A stretch of DNA of 64,000 nt from Arachis hypogaea (taxonomy: Eukaryota > Streptophyta > Magnoliopsida > Fabales > Fabaceae): assembly GCF_003086295.3 (NCBI RefSeq), contig NC_092052.1:17266346-17330345 (forward strand), in the 5' to 3' direction. Positions 1-11,352 of this stretch are shown in pieces. Position 1 is the first letter of the stretch; each line of letters begins with the position of its first letter. A program made the translations under genes and the position numbers. The notes under the pieces are model-generated. The model was not told where the DNA came from. It did no database searches and was given only the letters and a program-made list of their open reading frames with translations.

Positions 1-955
1 CAATTTCTTCATCCCTTATTTAAAAAAAAAAAACTGTCTCACATTTATGTCTAGCACCCACATTCTCCGCAACAACGTACAACACACACATGCTTCTCAT
101 ATCCAAAAGAACGAGCCTTATACGTGACAAAGGAAAAGTATCTTTAAAACTTAAAAAGAAAATTTTATCGTATTACTGTTAGACCCGATTATTTAAATGT
201 GACAGAAATAGGGATGTTAAGATGGATAAGCGATCGCACACGTATGAATAAATAAGGAATAAAAATATAAGAATCATACATGTAAAAAAAGATCGACAAA
301 ACATTTGATTAGGATGGTGAATGAGATAAAAGATAGATAAAATATAGTAGACGAATACCTCCAATGATCATACATGATATGGTCAAAAAAAACGTATAAA
401 CAGTTTTACAGTAAATATAATATATTATAAAAAGTAATAAGATTATTTAATTTATATAGTTGATCTCATATAATGAGATAAAATTTAATATTAAAAAAAA
501 CATTGTTATGTATCAGACTTGCTTGCTAATTTAAGTTAAAATAAAAAAATATATGTGGAATTAGTTTCATTAAATAAACAGTAATCGCATCAAATAACAC
601 TTTATCTCTGAAACATACAAAAAATTGTGTTTATTTTGGTGTTTGCACCGTAAAATTTTCCTATTTCACAAAGAAAAACAAAGAAAGAAAAGGCTATTTG
701 GTTCTCTTTTCCTTGGTTCTGTTATTCTCTTTGTTTATTTGTTCGTTACTTTCGCAGTTCCAACTTCCAACTAAGTTCTTGTCTTTTCCTTTTCAAGATT
801 CTAACACTAAAAATAATAAACAACCATGCAGCCAATTTTCCTTCCCCTTTAGTATCTTCCTTTGCTTTTAAATTTACCTATTTTTCCTTCCCTTTATTGT
901 TCTTCAATGATTTTCAGTGACACTGCTGCACCATTGGTTCTTTTTTCATGTAATG
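1..955. other. AT-rich intergenic DNA upstream of the PLATZ relic
   Basis: No credible coding region is visible. The short open frames here are AT-rich and lack recognisable domains. The pyrimidine-rich stretch at about 690-950 resembles the leader of the intact PLATZ gene at about 11130-11350: both have a C/T-rich run and then a 'caccattggttctt'-type motif just before the first ATG. It is probably the duplicated 5' region of that gene. Confidence 0.5.
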
Positions 956-1453
956 ATGGTGTTCTCATCAACATGCACTCTCGTTCTCTTAAGGGTAAGT
1001 TCTTGAAACATGATTTGCATCGTAAAAAGCTCTGTCTTTAGTTTTTTTTTTTTTTGTTAGTTGAACTTGAATGCACTTGAATGCATGATATTTGTGACAT
1101 TTCGTTGATTGATTGGCCCATATGAATGTTTCATGGTATACAAGATTAAGAATAACAGCTGAAACATGTGCATTCTTGTAATTTGAACTAATAATTGATA
1201 CATGGTGAATTTTTAAGGTTTTTTCAAATTGAAAATTTAGAAAATTCGACTGTAATCGTTTGCGATGATCAGAATCATATCTACCTCTTTCAATTCTTTT
1301 TTTTGTTGGGGCAATTGTCATAAACGGGCTACATGAAAATGTGTTGTTCCCTTTTTATCCTTGTAATCTAGCTTAGTATATTTTTCACAAATCATTGAAA
1401 TGGAGCTTGTATTTATTACACTTAATGTGATTTATTATGTACTCCTGTACTCC

Positions 1454-1477
1454 TATATATATATATATATATATATA
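1454..1477. repeat. (TA)n microsatellite
   Basis: About 24 bp of alternating T and A lie in the intron-like part of the PLATZ relic. Confidence 0.9.
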
Positions 1478-1828
1478 CTTGTAAACAAATACCAATACAA
1501 ATACACAATTCTTTCACTTGCATCCCAATAGTATCTTCTAAGGAAGGGTAGTAATTGTGGCTGTAATATGATGAAATGAATTTTAGCTAGTGACGATGTT
1601 CATTGAATCATGAGACAGACTACCTCCATTGCTGATTAGACACCTTTTCTAGGCAGTTATCAAATAAGAAAGAGAAAATTCAACAAAAATACCTTTCTTT
1701 CATCGGTTTATTCATCTCTGATTCATTTATGTTTCTTCAGAAAGCTTGCATGATTTGGGAATAGTCGCATCCTACCGTAGTCCTTTAACCCTTTTCTCCC
1801 TTTTCTTTGTTATCCATCAGTTAAGTTC

Positions 1829-1882
1829 ATCCAATTAGCTGTAACTTCCAGTATAATCCAATTAGCTGTAACTTCCAGTATA
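1829..1882. repeat. 27-bp perfect tandem duplication
   Basis: Two adjacent identical 27-bp units (1829-1855 and 1856-1882) lie just before the exon 2 counterpart of the PLATZ relic. The intact gene has a single related segment near 12230-12255. Confidence 0.9.
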
Positions 1883-3956
1883 AACTTAATTGACATGGTT
1901 TACTTTGTAGGATAATCAAAACCCCAAGTGTAAAATCAAGAAGCCCAGCTGGCTTGATGCTTTCCTAAAAGAATCCTTTTCTGACGTGTGTATCGCACAT
2001 TCGAAGCAAGGAAATGAGTTGAATATATACTGTATAAATTGTCTTCAGTCAGCTTGCAAATATTGTCTGGTCCTCACGTGACCACAAGATACTTTGACTG
2101 CTCTGAAATCCGGGTACGAAATGATATTCTATCTTTTACTTTCACCTGGAGAAGTGGTTTATATGCATTATAGTTTTGTTGAATAACCTGAGTAACTCTG
2201 TCTTTAGCTCAAGTGACTATCTATTATTAGTTATGAACAAAATATTATTGGATAATGTTGAAATATTGTGCTGATTATATGCATGAAGTTCTAAGCTTAT
2301 ACTCTCTGATGTTAATCATTCCCAACCTCATTGTTTGTCACTGTCCTTTTCTCTTCCCCCATGGCATATCAGTTAATCGAAAATGAGATAGTTGTGATGT
2401 TCTGATGTATATATTTTTCTGCAAATGGAAAATCTTATAGACCATCTTGCATTCCTTACTGTTGATTAGACAATGTAGAATGCATTAATCTTCTCAACCA
2501 GATACCTTACCTTGTTTGTGGATTTCATCCGTCTTCGGTTGCAGCCCTACGTATGCAATTACAAAAATGTTCTTATTCTGAATCCTATGAAACACTCGGG
2601 TTTGGAATCATGCAACATCAACCCTAGAAAGTTGGGTGGTCAAATTACAACATACGCTACTGCTCCATTTCTTGCAAGGTAATGAGTGATGACAGATATT
2701 TGAGAATCATAATCATTTATTTTCTCCCCTCTTCATGCTTACTATGAATCTATGATATTAACTTAGTAGCAACTTGCTGTTTTCTGACTTCTGAATCTGA
2801 ATTTTCAGGTAAAAGATTTGGTTCCTGCTGTCATTTCCGATGAGAACCAAAATCCTCCTCGAAAAAACAGGAGGAAAATGCTAATCCGGAAAGAGAAGTA
2901 GAAAGGGAACACCCCATAGAGCTCATTTTTTTTCTAAGAGCCTCCAGTGGGTCACATGACTCACATCCTTGCAGGATTGGAGGCAGTTTGATTCAGTTTA
3001 TGTTATCACGATAGTAAATTTATTAGTTGTGTTGTACTTAGGTTATAAATTTTTTTTAATTCTTGTAATTTTTGGACTTAAACTTTCTAAAGATTATCTT
3101 CTGAAAAATGCTGAACCTGGAATGCGACGACAAAGAAAAAAAGGAAGCAGAAGTTTGTTTTATCAACACTTTTTTTATGATTTGATGGCCGAAACAAGAT
3201 ACATGCACTCTTATTATGGTTAACTATGCTGAAATATTTTTATGATGGAAGACAAGAGTCACTTTACTACATAACATGCTTTATTATCATTTTGTGTTGC
3301 CACGTTCCAAATCATGGTCTATGCATATACCCTTTAAGTGAGTTCTATGATGTAGAAATAAAACTTTTTCTATACATGAGGAAGTCAATGTGGCATGGAT
3401 TTAAGAGTGACACTTATTATTGTTTTGTTCAGATTTGATAGACAAATGCATAAAAGTCCAGATTTTGTCTTTTTCAATTAAATACATTAATTCTAATAAA
3501 ACATTAATTATAAATATATTTTTGTTGTATTGGGCTAAAAAAAATAATTTTTGGGTTATAATGAATTGTTATTAAAAGAATATATTTTATTGTGTTTACT
3601 TTATCAATAAAATTAATTAATTTTTATTAAATATTCTAAGTATGCGATAAATAATGTTAAATACTATAAATAATAAATATTTAAAAAATAAACATTCAAA
3701 TTCAAATTTTAGTCTCTAAATTATTATGTATAACACAACTTTTTTTACATTTTGTATAAGAAAATAATAGATGTTATTTTTATTTTGTGAGAGTAACTTT
3801 AAAAATTTTTGTCATTTGATTTATGAATGGCTGATTTCTGTATATGGAATTATTGTTGTATTATTCTCGGTTATGTAGAAGTGGTATGTTTTAATTTAGT
3901 ATATATGTAATAACAAATCAGAGAATTTTATGTGTATTTTAAAAAATAAAAAAAAT

Positions 3957-4200
3957 TAAAGTTCATCAATCGGAGGATCGGATTTATGTAAGTTTGTAAG
4001 TTCACAAATCCGAGAATCGGTTCTGTGTAAGTAGTTCACAAATCGGAAGGTCGGTTTTGTATTTTAAAAATTTTTAAAAATTAAAATTTACAAATTGAAA
4101 GATCAGATTTATCTAAATTCACAAATTAGAGGGTCGATTTTGTATTTTAAAAATTTAAAAAAAAAGTTAAACTCCACAAATTAAAAAGTTAGATTTGTGA
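3957..4200. repeat. Degenerate tandem repeat with a 'cacaaatcggaggatcgg' core
   Basis: About six diverged units, each with a 'ttcacaaat' start followed by a purine-rich segment and 'tcggattt/tcggtttt', are spaced roughly 35-60 bp apart inside the left arm of the palindromic element. Confidence 0.65.
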
Positions 4201-4736
4201 TCTCCATATAAAAAAACACACCAAATTTCATACGTTATTGAAAAATACTATTATGAATTCAATATCAAAATTAAAAAGTGTTTATAAATTAGTTAAAAAA
4301 TTTCTTTAATCCATGAATTATTTATTTTTTTTAAATTAATTTATAATATTTTGATTTATAGTATGAATGATAATTTATTTAAAATTACAAATATAACAAC
4401 AAAGTTAAATTTAGAAAGATGAGGGAAAAAAACATAAAGAACAAACCTGAAGTCTGAAACATAACCCAAATTATTTGGTACATATGAATATTTTTTAAAA
4501 TGTTCAATATTTAAAATTATTTGATATGTATGAATATTTACTTATGTTCTAGTTTTGTATATGAATATTTTCTCATTTTTTTAAATTTAACTTTATTGTT
4601 ATATTTGTAATTCTAAATAAATTATCATTCATACTATAAATCAAAATATTATAAATTAATTTTAAAAAATAAATAATTCATGGACTAAAGAATTTTTTTA
4701 ACTAATTCATAAATCAAATGACAAATTTTTTTGATG

Positions 4737-4895
4737 GGTACTCTCACAAATAAAAATAACACTTTAATTTCTTATACAAAATATAAGAAAAATTTAGTAT
4801 TATTGACAAATTTTTTTTAAAGGTACTCTCACAAAATAAAAATAACACTTGTTAATTTCTTATACAAAATGTAAAAAAAATTTATTATTATACAC
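4737..4895. repeat. About 85-bp tandem duplication
   Basis: The segment from 4737 beginning 'ggtactctcacaaa' is repeated from 4822 with small differences. The counterpart in the left arm of the palindrome occurs once, so this duplication is specific to the right arm. Confidence 0.7.
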
Positions 4896-5284
4896 AATAA
4901 TTTAGAGACTAAATTTTGAATTTAAATGTTTATTTTTTTAATATTTATTATTTGTAGTATTTAATATTATTTATGCATGTTTAAATATTTAATAAAAATT
5001 AATTAATTTTATTGATAAAGTAAACACAATAAAATATATTTTTTTAATAGTAATTCATTACAGTCTAAAAATTATTATATTTTTTGGCCCAATTTTTTTG
5101 GTCCAATACAACAAAAACATATCTGTAATTAAAGTTTCATTAGTATTAATATTTAATTGAAAAAGACAAAATCTGAACTTTAATTTCCTTATGTGTAGAA
5201 AAAAAAATTATTTCTACACCATAAAATTCACCATACTCTTATACTAAATCTTGCTCAGACACTAAGATGGTTTTCTTTTTTATT

Positions 5285-5419
5285 TTGACTTAGATGTCAC
5301 TTTTCTTGCTGATCTTGGTTATTCTTTAACTCCTTTGTTTTTTTTCTTTTTTTTTTTTTGACTTATATGTCACTTTTCTTGCTGATCTTGGTTATTCTTT
5401 AACTCCTTTGTTTTTTTTC
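5285..5419. repeat. 73-bp tandem duplication
   Basis: Two near-identical units start at 5285 and 5358 ('ttgactta...atgtcac...gatcttggttattc') and each ends in a poly-T run. They lie between the palindromic element and the 3' side of the PPR gene. Confidence 0.85.
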
Positions 5420-5935
5420 TTAGGGTTACCTACAGTCGTACACACACACAACACAACACAACGGGTTCCTAAATTCCACTTATACCCAGCCAGGTTTTGA
5501 ACCCTGGTGCAGCTTGATGGAAGACAACAAATCTTCAATATGTGACAAGCCTCACCTTCTCACTCCTTGAGGGTTGAAAGCTAAACCGCTCATGAGGGAA
5601 TATGTTACACTTCTACCAATCAATGGCCAACTTCAATGTTCACACTTGCTCAATCAATATACGTGCACGGATAAGCTCAAAAAAAAGTCTCATATAGGAA
5701 ATTATTAACACAGCACAATTTGAGAGCAACATGAATTTCATGAATATTAAAACAGGAAGCAAAAATACATGTTTAAATCACTGCATACCGCGTAGTGCAT
5801 ACTTAATATCCTAGCCCTATCACTATTGAAGCCTCCATTTGTTTTCTTTGTACACAAGGGACCACCAAATAGCATAACGATATATTCATATCATTGTAGT
5901 AGAATTAGTAGAATTTGGAGTCTATATGCTTTCCT
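5420..5935. other. 3' flank of the PPR gene with a possible tRNA-like fragment
   Basis: No gene is visible. On the minus strand near 5490-5512 there is a B-box-like motif (GGGTTCAAAACC) not far from a short CA-rich tract. This could be a decayed tRNA-derived SINE, but no A-box and target duplication were found to confirm it. Confidence 0.3.
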
Positions 5936-7663
5936 TCACCAGTAATCCCCACAAGAGCATTTTCCATCCTTGAAATGGTGAAACCTTTTGTTATCTCTAA
6001 CAATCAATTCCCTCCCTACAATCCTAGACATGATCTTGATGGCATTGTGACAATCACCACACACTCGAAGATTCTTGATGATCCTAAGAGGTGTTCTTGG
6101 TGGAGTACTAATGAGGCCATAGGCAATCGCTAAACGTTCACTGTGGTACAACAATGCTTGCTCCTTTGCTTCCTGATCAATGTCATGAAGAACATATCTT
6201 GTATCAGGAACATACCCAGCATCCTTCATCCCACTCAAAGCTTTCAGCTTCTCATCATCCTTGTAAAGCGTCGGGTTCTTGTACTCAATAATTCTATTCT
6301 TGCCATCAAGCATGTTAATTGCAGTGTACTTCCTCGGCGGTGGCGTGGGGATCTTATTGGCAACAACCTTTGATGGGTCAAGACTCAACACTATCTCTTC
6401 TGCATAGTCTTCAAGATCAACATCCCCATGGATTCGAGCATAGTTCTTCAGAGTCTCCCAAACAGTCACTGTAGGCTCGAACGGCAACTCCTTGATGAAC
6501 TCCCCGGCTTCCTTGAGATATCCAGATTGTCCAAGAACATCCAAAAGCCCCATATAGTGCTCCGAACCAGGTTTAATCCCATACTTGCTTTCCATGGACT
6601 CAAAATGAAGGAAAGCATCTTCCACAGCCTCAGCACTAGCACAAGCTGATAACACAGCTAGCAAAGTCTCCGACGAAATTTCCAAACCGGACTCATTCAT
6701 TTGATCAAACAGCTGCAAGGCATCATCCCCCATTGTGCTGTTGGCATAACCGCGCAACATCAAGTGCCAAGAATCCATATTCCTGTTGGGCATATGATCA
6801 AACACCCTTCGTGCATCAGTCATGCTCTTGCAGTTCCCATACATTTCAATGACCTTGTTGTTCAAATTGAGATCACTCCTGCAAGTTGATTGCAGAAAGT
6901 AATCGTGTGCCTTCTTGGCATCCTCAAGGGACTTGGATTTGCCACAAAAATCAAAGAGCAAATGAAAGCAAGAAGCATCGGCTTTCACCCCTTTCTCCAT
7001 CAACTCAATTGCTTCCTTAACCCTCCCCTCCTGGCACACATGTCTCAAATCAACAATTGAAGGGGCTGGCGAAGGAGGAGGAGGAGAAGGAGGAGCTACG
7101 GGAACGTGAGCTTGCCCTGGTAGAGAACCTTGCGGGTTGAACTGGTTAGGGTTTCGAAATTGGGGAGGTTGTGGATAGCCTTGATTCCTAGGGTTCCATT
7201 GGTTAGGGTTACCCTGGTTCGGATTGTTCCATTGATTTTGGTAATGGGGTGGCTGAAAGTTCTGATTTTGGGATGTGGGTGGTGGTGTTGGTCTCTGTTG
7301 AGGATAGTTTTGACTCCACTGATTATGAGTATGGTTTCGACCCTGCTCGGGAAACTGACGAGTCGCATTATGAGGTTGATAGGGGTTCTGATTCTGGTTC
7401 TGGCGAGGGAAATTATTGATAGGATGAGGGTTTCCATGGTGATTTTGGGTTTGTGGATTGAAATGTTGAGAGGAATCTCTGAAAGTGGGTTCAACGCCAT
7501 GGCGGTTATGATCAGAGTTGGGAGGGAATCTGTGAAAGTCATTGGTTGGAAGTGCGGAGGTACTTAGAGACCTGCAAGTGTTAGTGAGGCAGAGGCGTAG
7601 CTTGAGGGAGGAAGAAGAAAGAATGGTGGCTCGTGCGCGTTGAAACGAACCCAACATCGCCAT
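5936..7663 (-). CDS. DYW2-like: DYW-class PPR protein, DYW2-like RNA-editing factor
   Basis: This intronless gene encodes 575 aa. The chosen start at 7663 gives [20 protein letters not shown], an Arg/Ser-rich leader typical of organelle targeting. The frame stays open to an ATG at 7855, but that extension is hydrophobic and AT-rich, so I treat it as leader. Next come an Asn/Gln/Pro-rich linker (about 50-195), a few degenerate PPR motifs (about 205-400), an E-type region, and a full C-terminal DYW deaminase-like domain. Visible zinc and catalytic residues are H507-S-E509, C535-x2-C538, and a final CSCGDYW with C569 and C571. The short PPR tract, Asn-rich N-terminus and overall wording match Arabidopsis At2g15690 (DYW2). 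From family knowledge, that protein joins editosomes and supplies the DYW domain to E+-class PPR proteins during C-to-U RNA editing in mitochondria and plastids. Orthology is inferred from memory of the family. Confidence 0.93.
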   Translation of the reverse strand: MAMLGSFQRARATILSSSSLKLRLCLTNTCRSLSTSALPTNDFHRFPPNSDHNRHGVEPTFRDSSQHFNPQTQNHHGNPHPINNFPRQNQNQNPYQPHNATRQFPEQGRNHTHNQWSQNYPQQRPTPPPTSQNQNFQPPHYQNQWNNPNQGNPNQWNPRNQGYPQPPQFRNPNQFNPQGSLPGQAHVPVAPPSPPPPSPAPSIVDLRHVCQEGRVKEAIELMEKGVKADASCFHLLFDFCGKSKSLEDAKKAHDYFLQSTCRSDLNLNNKVIEMYGNCKSMTDARRVFDHMPNRNMDSWHLMLRGYANSTMGDDALQLFDQMNESGLEISSETLLAVLSACASAEAVEDAFLHFESMESKYGIKPGSEHYMGLLDVLGQSGYLKEAGEFIKELPFEPTVTVWETLKNYARIHGDVDLEDYAEEIVLSLDPSKVVANKIPTPPPRKYTAINMLDGKNRIIEYKNPTLYKDDEKLKALSGMKDAGYVPDTRYVLHDIDQEAKEQALLYHSERLAIAYGLISTPPRTPLRIIKNLRVCGDCHNAIKIMSRIVGRELIVRDNKRFHHFKDGKCSCGDYW

Positions 7664-8069
7664 TTTCTTCTCTGAGACTGAGGTCGCGTTTGGTAGAAAG
7701 ACTGAGACTGGGAGACAGAGAACAACATAAAAAATAAAGTAAGAACAAAGAAACACAAATAAAGTAAGAACAAAGAACAACATCAACTTATCATGCCTCA
7801 ATCTCATCATTTCATAAAAAGAAACACATTGTTTAATAATTTCCGACCGCTCCATTACTTCCTAGCAAAATCATTTCATACAAAATAAGCATAAATATTC
7901 AATTTAATCAAATAAAAATTAAATTAGATATAATCATTCAATTCCTTCTGTTCAAATTTCACCAACTCTAGCACCAAAAAGAGAAGTTTTCATAAGTTAA
8001 AGAAGAGCATTCAGATGATGATAGCAAATTTTGAATGATGAGCAATTTATTTGTGTAAATACTAAATAG
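7664..8069. other. Upstream region of the DYW2-like gene
   Basis: AT-rich sequence contains a short tandem 'aataaagtaagaacaaag' duplication near 7733-7775. No other feature is seen. The promoter of the minus-strand PPR gene should lie here. Confidence 0.4.
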
Positions 8070-10160
8070 CAAGGTTCTGAGAACCGGACCGGTCATCAAA
8101 CCGTTTTAGTTACTGGTTCACTGATTTATTGGTCCAATCGGTCTAACCGGTGGTTCAACCGAAAAACCCGTTTTAGAAAAGAATAATAAATAAATTATAA
8201 ATATGCAAGTATTAAGTTGAAGGTATAAGGTAGTATGAAGTTTTTCTAATGGAATGGTGAATTACTCTTAGGATTTTTCTTTTTTATATTAAATGCAAAA
8301 ATGCCAGATGAAAGCATGATACCAAGCAAGTACAATTCCTCATCAGTACACAAAATGTTAAAAGAAATATCTGACAAAAATAGGAAGAATATCAAATGAA
8401 TTATCATAAATCCAACTAAAAAATAAACATAGTAAGGCTTCACCAAATGAAGGTGCATACAGGCTTTTAGAGACAATAGGCTTGGATTTGTGCAGTAGCA
8501 TTTTGGATGAGTTGCTTTGAAGACCATTTGGTAAAACTAAGCTTTGAATAGGTACAATACAGGCTTCACCAAATGCTCATAACACACAGAAAGACAGTTT
8601 CTCAAGATACATAAATAAGTGCTCATCCTCTGAAAATAATCATTTGAATCGGTATAAGGCAGAAAAAAATGACCATAAGTCTCTTTACCCAAGTCAAAAT
8701 AAATAACCATATCTAAACTCAACAATCAGCATTTAGCACCAAACATTACAAAACATTAACCAATAATCACACTAAACCTACAACCAGCAATTACAAAACA
8801 GCAACAAACATTAGTACAATATAAAACATTCCAAAACAGTGATGACACTAAACCTGCATAGTAAATAATCTCAAAGACAATGATCACCAATATCCAGCAA
8901 ATAAATAATAAATACACAACAACAATTTAGCAAATAAACAAGAACAAGACCTAAATAGAAAATCCAACAAATTAAGTCGCAGCAACCTAACAATTTGACA
9001 AATTAAAACAACAGCAGCCCAACAATTTAGCAAATTATCAACTTAACAAATTCAAGAACAGAAAATCACAACAAAACAAAAAAAATTAGAAGTAACAGAA
9101 GAACACAAGAACAATTAGCAAATTAACAAGTTCACAATAACAGTTAAAAAATTTACCAGAAGAACACACTAATGCAAGTGGAATCATCATGCTAACATGT
9201 TTTCTGCAAAGATGCTATTTGTACAGCTAAAATTTCCTAATTACTATGATCCAATTATTCTAATTTCACATGCAATCAACTTACTAAGTTTCTAAAAGCT
9301 AGAAATTATAAAACCAACCAGAAATATGGTTAAAGCATTTCATCAAACATGTTGAGTGCGGTAAAATTAAAACGAAATAAGAGAATTCAAAGCTTAATTT
9401 CAATGTGATAGAGAAGAGAACATAACTATGTAACTTTAATTTAGTCTATGAAAAAATCCAAACCACTACCAAATCAGATAATTACTTATTCTAATAGAAA
9501 TCAGAAGTTGCAGAGTTTGAAGAAGAGTATTGGTGTTGTGTGAGTGTATTGTCTGGTGGCGGGTTTAGGGAACTCACGGCGGGGACAAAAGAGAGCAGTA
9601 CGACGGCTGAGTGGAGCGCGCGGGTTGGTCGCAGAGTTTGAAGCAGAGCAACGTGGCTTCCAGACGAACGCGAACTCGAACGGTGAACAGCGAGTGAACG
9701 CGAACGGTGAACGCCGAGCGAATGCGAATGGCGAAGAACGCGAACGTGAACGGCAAACAAACGGCGACGGAAGCGCGGCTGAGCAGACAAAGACGACGGA
9801 CGCCGAGCTCGAGGAAGCAACCGCGATCGGTGACAGCGAACAGGGGTTGAAGATTTGGAGCACGAGGGAAGCTAGATGACGGATGGCGAACTTTGAGTGC
9901 GACGGACGGCGGCAGTATGCCACTCCTTGTGGCGGTGGTGTAGGCTTACAGTGCTAGGGTTTTGTGGTTGGGTTTGGGTGATTTCTCTGACTGAAAGAAA
10001 GAAAGGGTGAAAGGGAGAAAGAAACGAAGGAGCTTCCCTTTTTTGTGTAAACCAGCTGGGTTTCGGTTCGGTTTGACCGGCCGATTCTCGTCCGGTTCAA
10101 AAGTTTTTTGCCGGTTTTTTTATTACCGGTTTTACATACTTGACCGGACCGTTAATATTT
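8070..10160. mobile_element. Non-autonomous hAT-like element, copy 1 (right end decayed)
   Basis: The left end, CAAGGTTCTGAGAACC at 8070, followed by an 'ccggtcatcaaaccg' segment, matches the left ends of the elements at 45079 and 47007. Inside is a long AT-rich stretch, then a GC-rich core (about 9540-9960) whose sequence resembles the cores of the other two copies, then a 'gggtttcggttcggtttgaccgg' type segment leading to the right end. The terminal 'cagaacc' of the right end is missing, so the boundary near 10160 is approximate and no target duplication could be paired. Ser/Arg-rich open frames in the core are not credible genes. Copies 2 and 3 carry the evidence for the hAT assignment. Confidence 0.75.
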
Positions 10161-11352
10161 TATGCAATCTATTTTTTATATTTTTTCTAAAAAATAATAA
10201 ATTTGTCCTGTGATTATTATTTAATATTTTTTTTTGGTGACTAATTATTATTTAATATTTAATGATATATATTTTATTTCCTAAATAATGGAAATGGTCT
10301 TTTATAATTAAAACTTTTACAATAACTATTCACATGTAAAAACAGTAGATAAAGTATTAATAATTTAATCAAATTATCAATGCATCTTGGTTGGTTGAGT
10401 TGAGCTGCATTTGTAGGAAGATTGAACCGATTTTTTTATATATATAAATCTTCTTACACAAAACTCATATAAGAATTAATCTTCTTACCCTAAATTTAAT
10501 CTTGATTTGAATTAATCTTTTCAGATAAGAATTTTTAAAATATCTAAAATTAAGTGATAAAAAGATAACAAAAACGGAATCTTTTAGGCCTCTATATATA
10601 TTTGCAACCATTGATTAATAAACCTAGGTATAACTCTTAAGTACAAGGTTTCTTCCCTTCAACAAATTTTATTCAAGTGTTGACGAAAGGTTGAATGTAA
10701 GTATTTAATTAAACCGATCCTATAATCAAATTTAAATTTAAATGAGTAATGATTGAAAATCTTATTTTTTTTAATATTTAAATGAATAATATATATATTA
10801 GATTATTTTTTAAAATATAAAAAACAAAAATAAAAGTTTTATTATTTAAGAATTAAGATGATAATTAACCGAACGAGTTAAGATTTTCAAATTTTTTTAA
10901 TTTAAATTTATTTGTTATTTTTGTTTTTATCTACTGTCGCCATAAATTCAAAAAAGTGGTTGTGAACTTGTGATCGTGTTAATTCTCAAATCTCAACTAA
11001 CTTTTTTTAAAAAGAAAAATTGAAATTGTATTCAAAAAGAAAACTAAATAGGACCTTACCCAATCACTAAATCCTAAGTAATTAACAGTTTAACACAGTC
11101 TCTTTCAGTGTTACAATTTCTTTTTCACAGAAGAGGGGTTTGGTTTTTTTTTTTCCTTCAGTTTTTTCTTGATTGTGTTCATTTTTGTTAGTTTCTTTCG
11201 CGGTTCCAACTAGTCAACTACATTCTTTTTCTTTTTCAAGTCTATAATCTGCTTCTAAACGTTGAACTAAGTTTTTCCCTCCACTTATTCTCGTTCAATG
11301 TTTTTCAGTTTCATTGTACCATTGGTTCTTCATCATCATCATCATCAATATC
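10161..11352. other. AT-rich upstream region of the PLATZ gene
   Basis: No coding region is seen. A TATA-like 'ctctatatata' occurs at about 10591, and a GTAAGT lies near 10696, so a long spliced leader is possible. A pyrimidine-rich stretch at 11100-11290 more probably marks the leader just before the ATG at 11353. Confidence 0.4.

Larger units (their letters stand above)
956..2948 (+). pseudogene. PLATZ transcription factor pseudogene
   Basis: This is a broken duplicate of the PLATZ gene at 11353-14124, with the same exon order. The first-exon counterpart starts at ATG 956 (MVFSSTCTL, against MVLPQSTCN in the intact gene). The exon 2 counterpart (about 1911-2114) keeps KKPSWLDAFLKESF, then lacks most of the His-rich part of the zinc-binding region and meets an in-frame TGA at 2079. 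The exon 3 counterpart (2545-2678) is 134 nt, against 147 nt in the intact gene, so the frame is lost. The exon 4 counterpart (from 2809) lacks about 21 nt at its start and ends early in TAG. The splice-site contexts and part of the 3' flank still align. It cannot make a working PLATZ protein. Whether it is transcribed cannot be told from sequence. Confidence 0.88.
3451..5183. mobile_element. Long palindromic (inverted-repeat) non-autonomous element
   Basis: The two halves are imperfect reverse complements. The left end (from 3451, 'agtccagattttgtc') matches the reverse complement of the right end (to about 5183). Arms 3451-3830 pair with about 4725-5183, and 4270-4425 pair with about 4560-4720, with the centre near 4490. 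The left arm is interrupted by a degenerate tandem repeat and the right arm by an internal duplication. No coding region is present, and I found no convincing target duplication, so the superfamily is open. A foldback or long-TIR MULE-like element is the best guess. The strong AT bias makes the exact ends uncertain. Confidence 0.7.

Noticed and set aside
2969..3438. Two adjacent plus-strand open frames (84 and 70 codons)
   Set aside because: They lie in the 3' flank of the PLATZ relic, are AT-rich, and show no domain or splice context.
7096..7567. Open frames of about 145 codons on both strands over the PPR N-terminus
   Set aside because: They are shadow frames of the Asn/Gln-rich repeats of the DYW2-like gene.
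9491..9923. Ser/Arg-rich open frames in GC-rich DNA
   Set aside because: The same kind of frame appears in the cores of all three non-autonomous hAT elements and follows from GC-rich composition. No domain is recognisable.
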